A stretch of 7,240 nt of DNA from Clostridia bacterium (lineage in GTDB: Bacteria > Bacillota > Clostridia > Christensenellales > Borkfalkiaceae): positions 1-7,240 of the forward strand of contig CAAGDF010000043.1 in assembly GCA_900768525.1 (NCBI GenBank), written 5' to 3'. The notes below the pieces were generated by a model. That model searched no databases. It saw nothing but the letters and a program-made list of their open reading frames with translations, and was not told the DNA's origin. How positions within the stretch are numbered: position 1 is the stretch's first letter; every line of letters begins with the position of its first letter. This document shows, piece after piece, positions 6,524 through 7,240 of the stretch. The position numbers and the translations under genes are program-made.

Positions 6524-7240
6524 GTGTTAAGATCCCTCCAGACTTTTTCGAATATTCCCGCAAATTGCGGACATTCGCGACGGCGCAAGGGTGGCAGGGT
6601 TTTATCGAACGGCATGTCGTGCACGGCGATTATTTTTGCGGGGCGGGCGGAAAGTATAACTATTCTGTCCGCTACCGATATCGCCTCCGATATGTCGTGC
6701 GTAACCAATATCGCCGTCTTTTTTTCGTTCTTTATTATTGCGTAAACGTCATCGCAAACGGCAAGTCTTGTCTGATAGTCGAGGGCGGAAAACGGCTCGT
6801 CGAGCAGCAGTAATTCAGGGTCGCATACAAGAGTTCTTATCAATGCCGCACGCTGCCGCATCCCGCCCGAAAGTTCGGAAGGGTACCGTTTCATAAAGTC
6901 TTTAAGCCCGTATTTTTCGGTAAGTTTTTCTACGTTTTCTTTCATGTTTTTGCGCCGTTTCTGCCGTCTTATTTTAAGCGGCAAATAGACGTTTTCTTCA
7001 ATCGTAAGCCATTCGAACAACTCGTCGCGCTGCAGCATATAACCTACGTTTTTCCCGGGCGAATCGATCGTTTTTCCCGAAACCGAAACTTTTCCTTCAT
7101 AGGGTAAAAGTCCCGCAATGACCGAAAGTATGCTTGTTTTTCCACAACCCGAACGACCGATTATCGCAACGAATTCGCCGCTTGAAACGGTTAAACTCAG
7201 GTTGTCGACCGCCTTTATTTCGGCGGTTTTTGTTTGATAA
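6520..7240 (-). CDS. ABC importer ATP-binding protein, nitrate/sulfonate/taurine type (N-terminus cut by window edge)
   Basis: The cytoplasmic ATPase of the same importer. The frame runs from the window edge (first full codon at 7239) to the TGA at 6522-6520, giving 239 residues; roughly 8-15 N-terminal residues are missing. Read from the edge, the motifs are in order: Walker A GRSGCGKTS (residues 28-36), Q-loop Q70 in GYMLQRDELFEW, signature LSGGMRQRAAL (123-133), Walker B LLLLDEP with D147/E148, D-loop SALD, and H-loop H181 in LVTHD. All key residues are present, so it should be active. An internal Met at 7038 is not the start, because the Walker A lies upstream of it. The sequence after the signature matches the SsuB/TauB/ThiZ style. 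The stop overlaps the permease start by 4 bp. The binding protein is probably encoded upstream, outside the window. Confidence 0.92.
   Translation of the reverse strand, partial: YQTKTAEIKAVDNLSLTVSSGEFVAIIGRSGCGKTSILSVIAGLLPYEGKVSVSGKTIDSPGKNVGYMLQRDELFEWLTIEENVYLPLKIRRQKRRKNMKENVEKLTEKYGLKDFMKRYPSELSGGMRQRAALIRTLVCDPELLLLDEPFSALDYQTRLAVCDDVYAIIKNEKKTAILVTHDISEAISVADRIVILSARPAKIIAVHDMPFDKTLPPLRRRECPQFAGIFEKVWRDLNT
6534..6539 (-). promoter_or_regulatory. Ribosome binding site of the permease, inside the ATPase gene
   Basis: Read on the minus strand, GGAGGG at 6539-6534 lies 10 nt before the permease ATG. It falls within the last codons of the ATPase (WRDLNT). It supports the 6523 start and suggests coupling plus independent re-initiation. 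Confidence 0.7.

Noticed and set aside
6520..7038. A short 172-aa ATPase starting at the ATG at 7038
   Set aside because: The frame stays open to the window edge and contains an intact Walker A motif upstream of this Met, so 7038 is an internal codon.

Overview
The window looks like chromosomal DNA of an uncultured, low-to-moderate-GC Firmicute, probably a gut Clostridia lineage. The clues are strong Shine-Dalgarno sites (AAAGGAGG, AGGAGA, GGAGGG), a Gram-positive style lipoprotein signal, Ig-like surface proteins of the kind common in gut Clostridia, a YkvI-type membrane protein, and tightly packed ABC transporter operons. The placement is an inference from style, not from a marker gene. No RNA gene, CRISPR array, insertion sequence or phage gene was seen.

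Left part, + strand (1-4580): the last 57 codons of an ABC ATPase overlap by 4 bp the start of a ~12-TM, 545-aa ABC exporter permease. After 27 bp comes a 146-aa single-TM protein with a small Ig-like beta domain. After another 71 bp comes a 727-aa lipoprotein with an N-terminal Ig-like domain and a central stretch resembling a parallel beta-helix. A clear rho-independent terminator (4554-4581) closes the block. The four genes are co-directional and may form one envelope-related unit: exporter ATPase, exporter membrane subunit, anchored small protein, large surface lipoprotein. What the exporter moves cannot be read from the sequence.

Middle part, + strand (4663-5799): a YkvI-like LeuT-fold membrane protein. 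Its likely start is the internal Met at 4663, which has no Shine-Dalgarno sequence. Its 3' end runs 107 bp into the next, oppositely oriented gene.

Right part, - strand (7240-5693): an ABC ATPase (N-terminus cut by the window edge) and a permease of the nitrate/sulfonate/taurine/thiamine-precursor importer type, joined by a 4-bp ATGA overlap. The substrate-binding protein is not in the window. The likely intrinsic terminator of this operon lies at 5570-5531, inside the coding sequence of the opposing YkvI-like gene, in the codons of a charged cytoplasmic linker. The two transcription units are therefore interlocked at their 3' ends with no intergenic space. This is the most unusual structural feature of the window.
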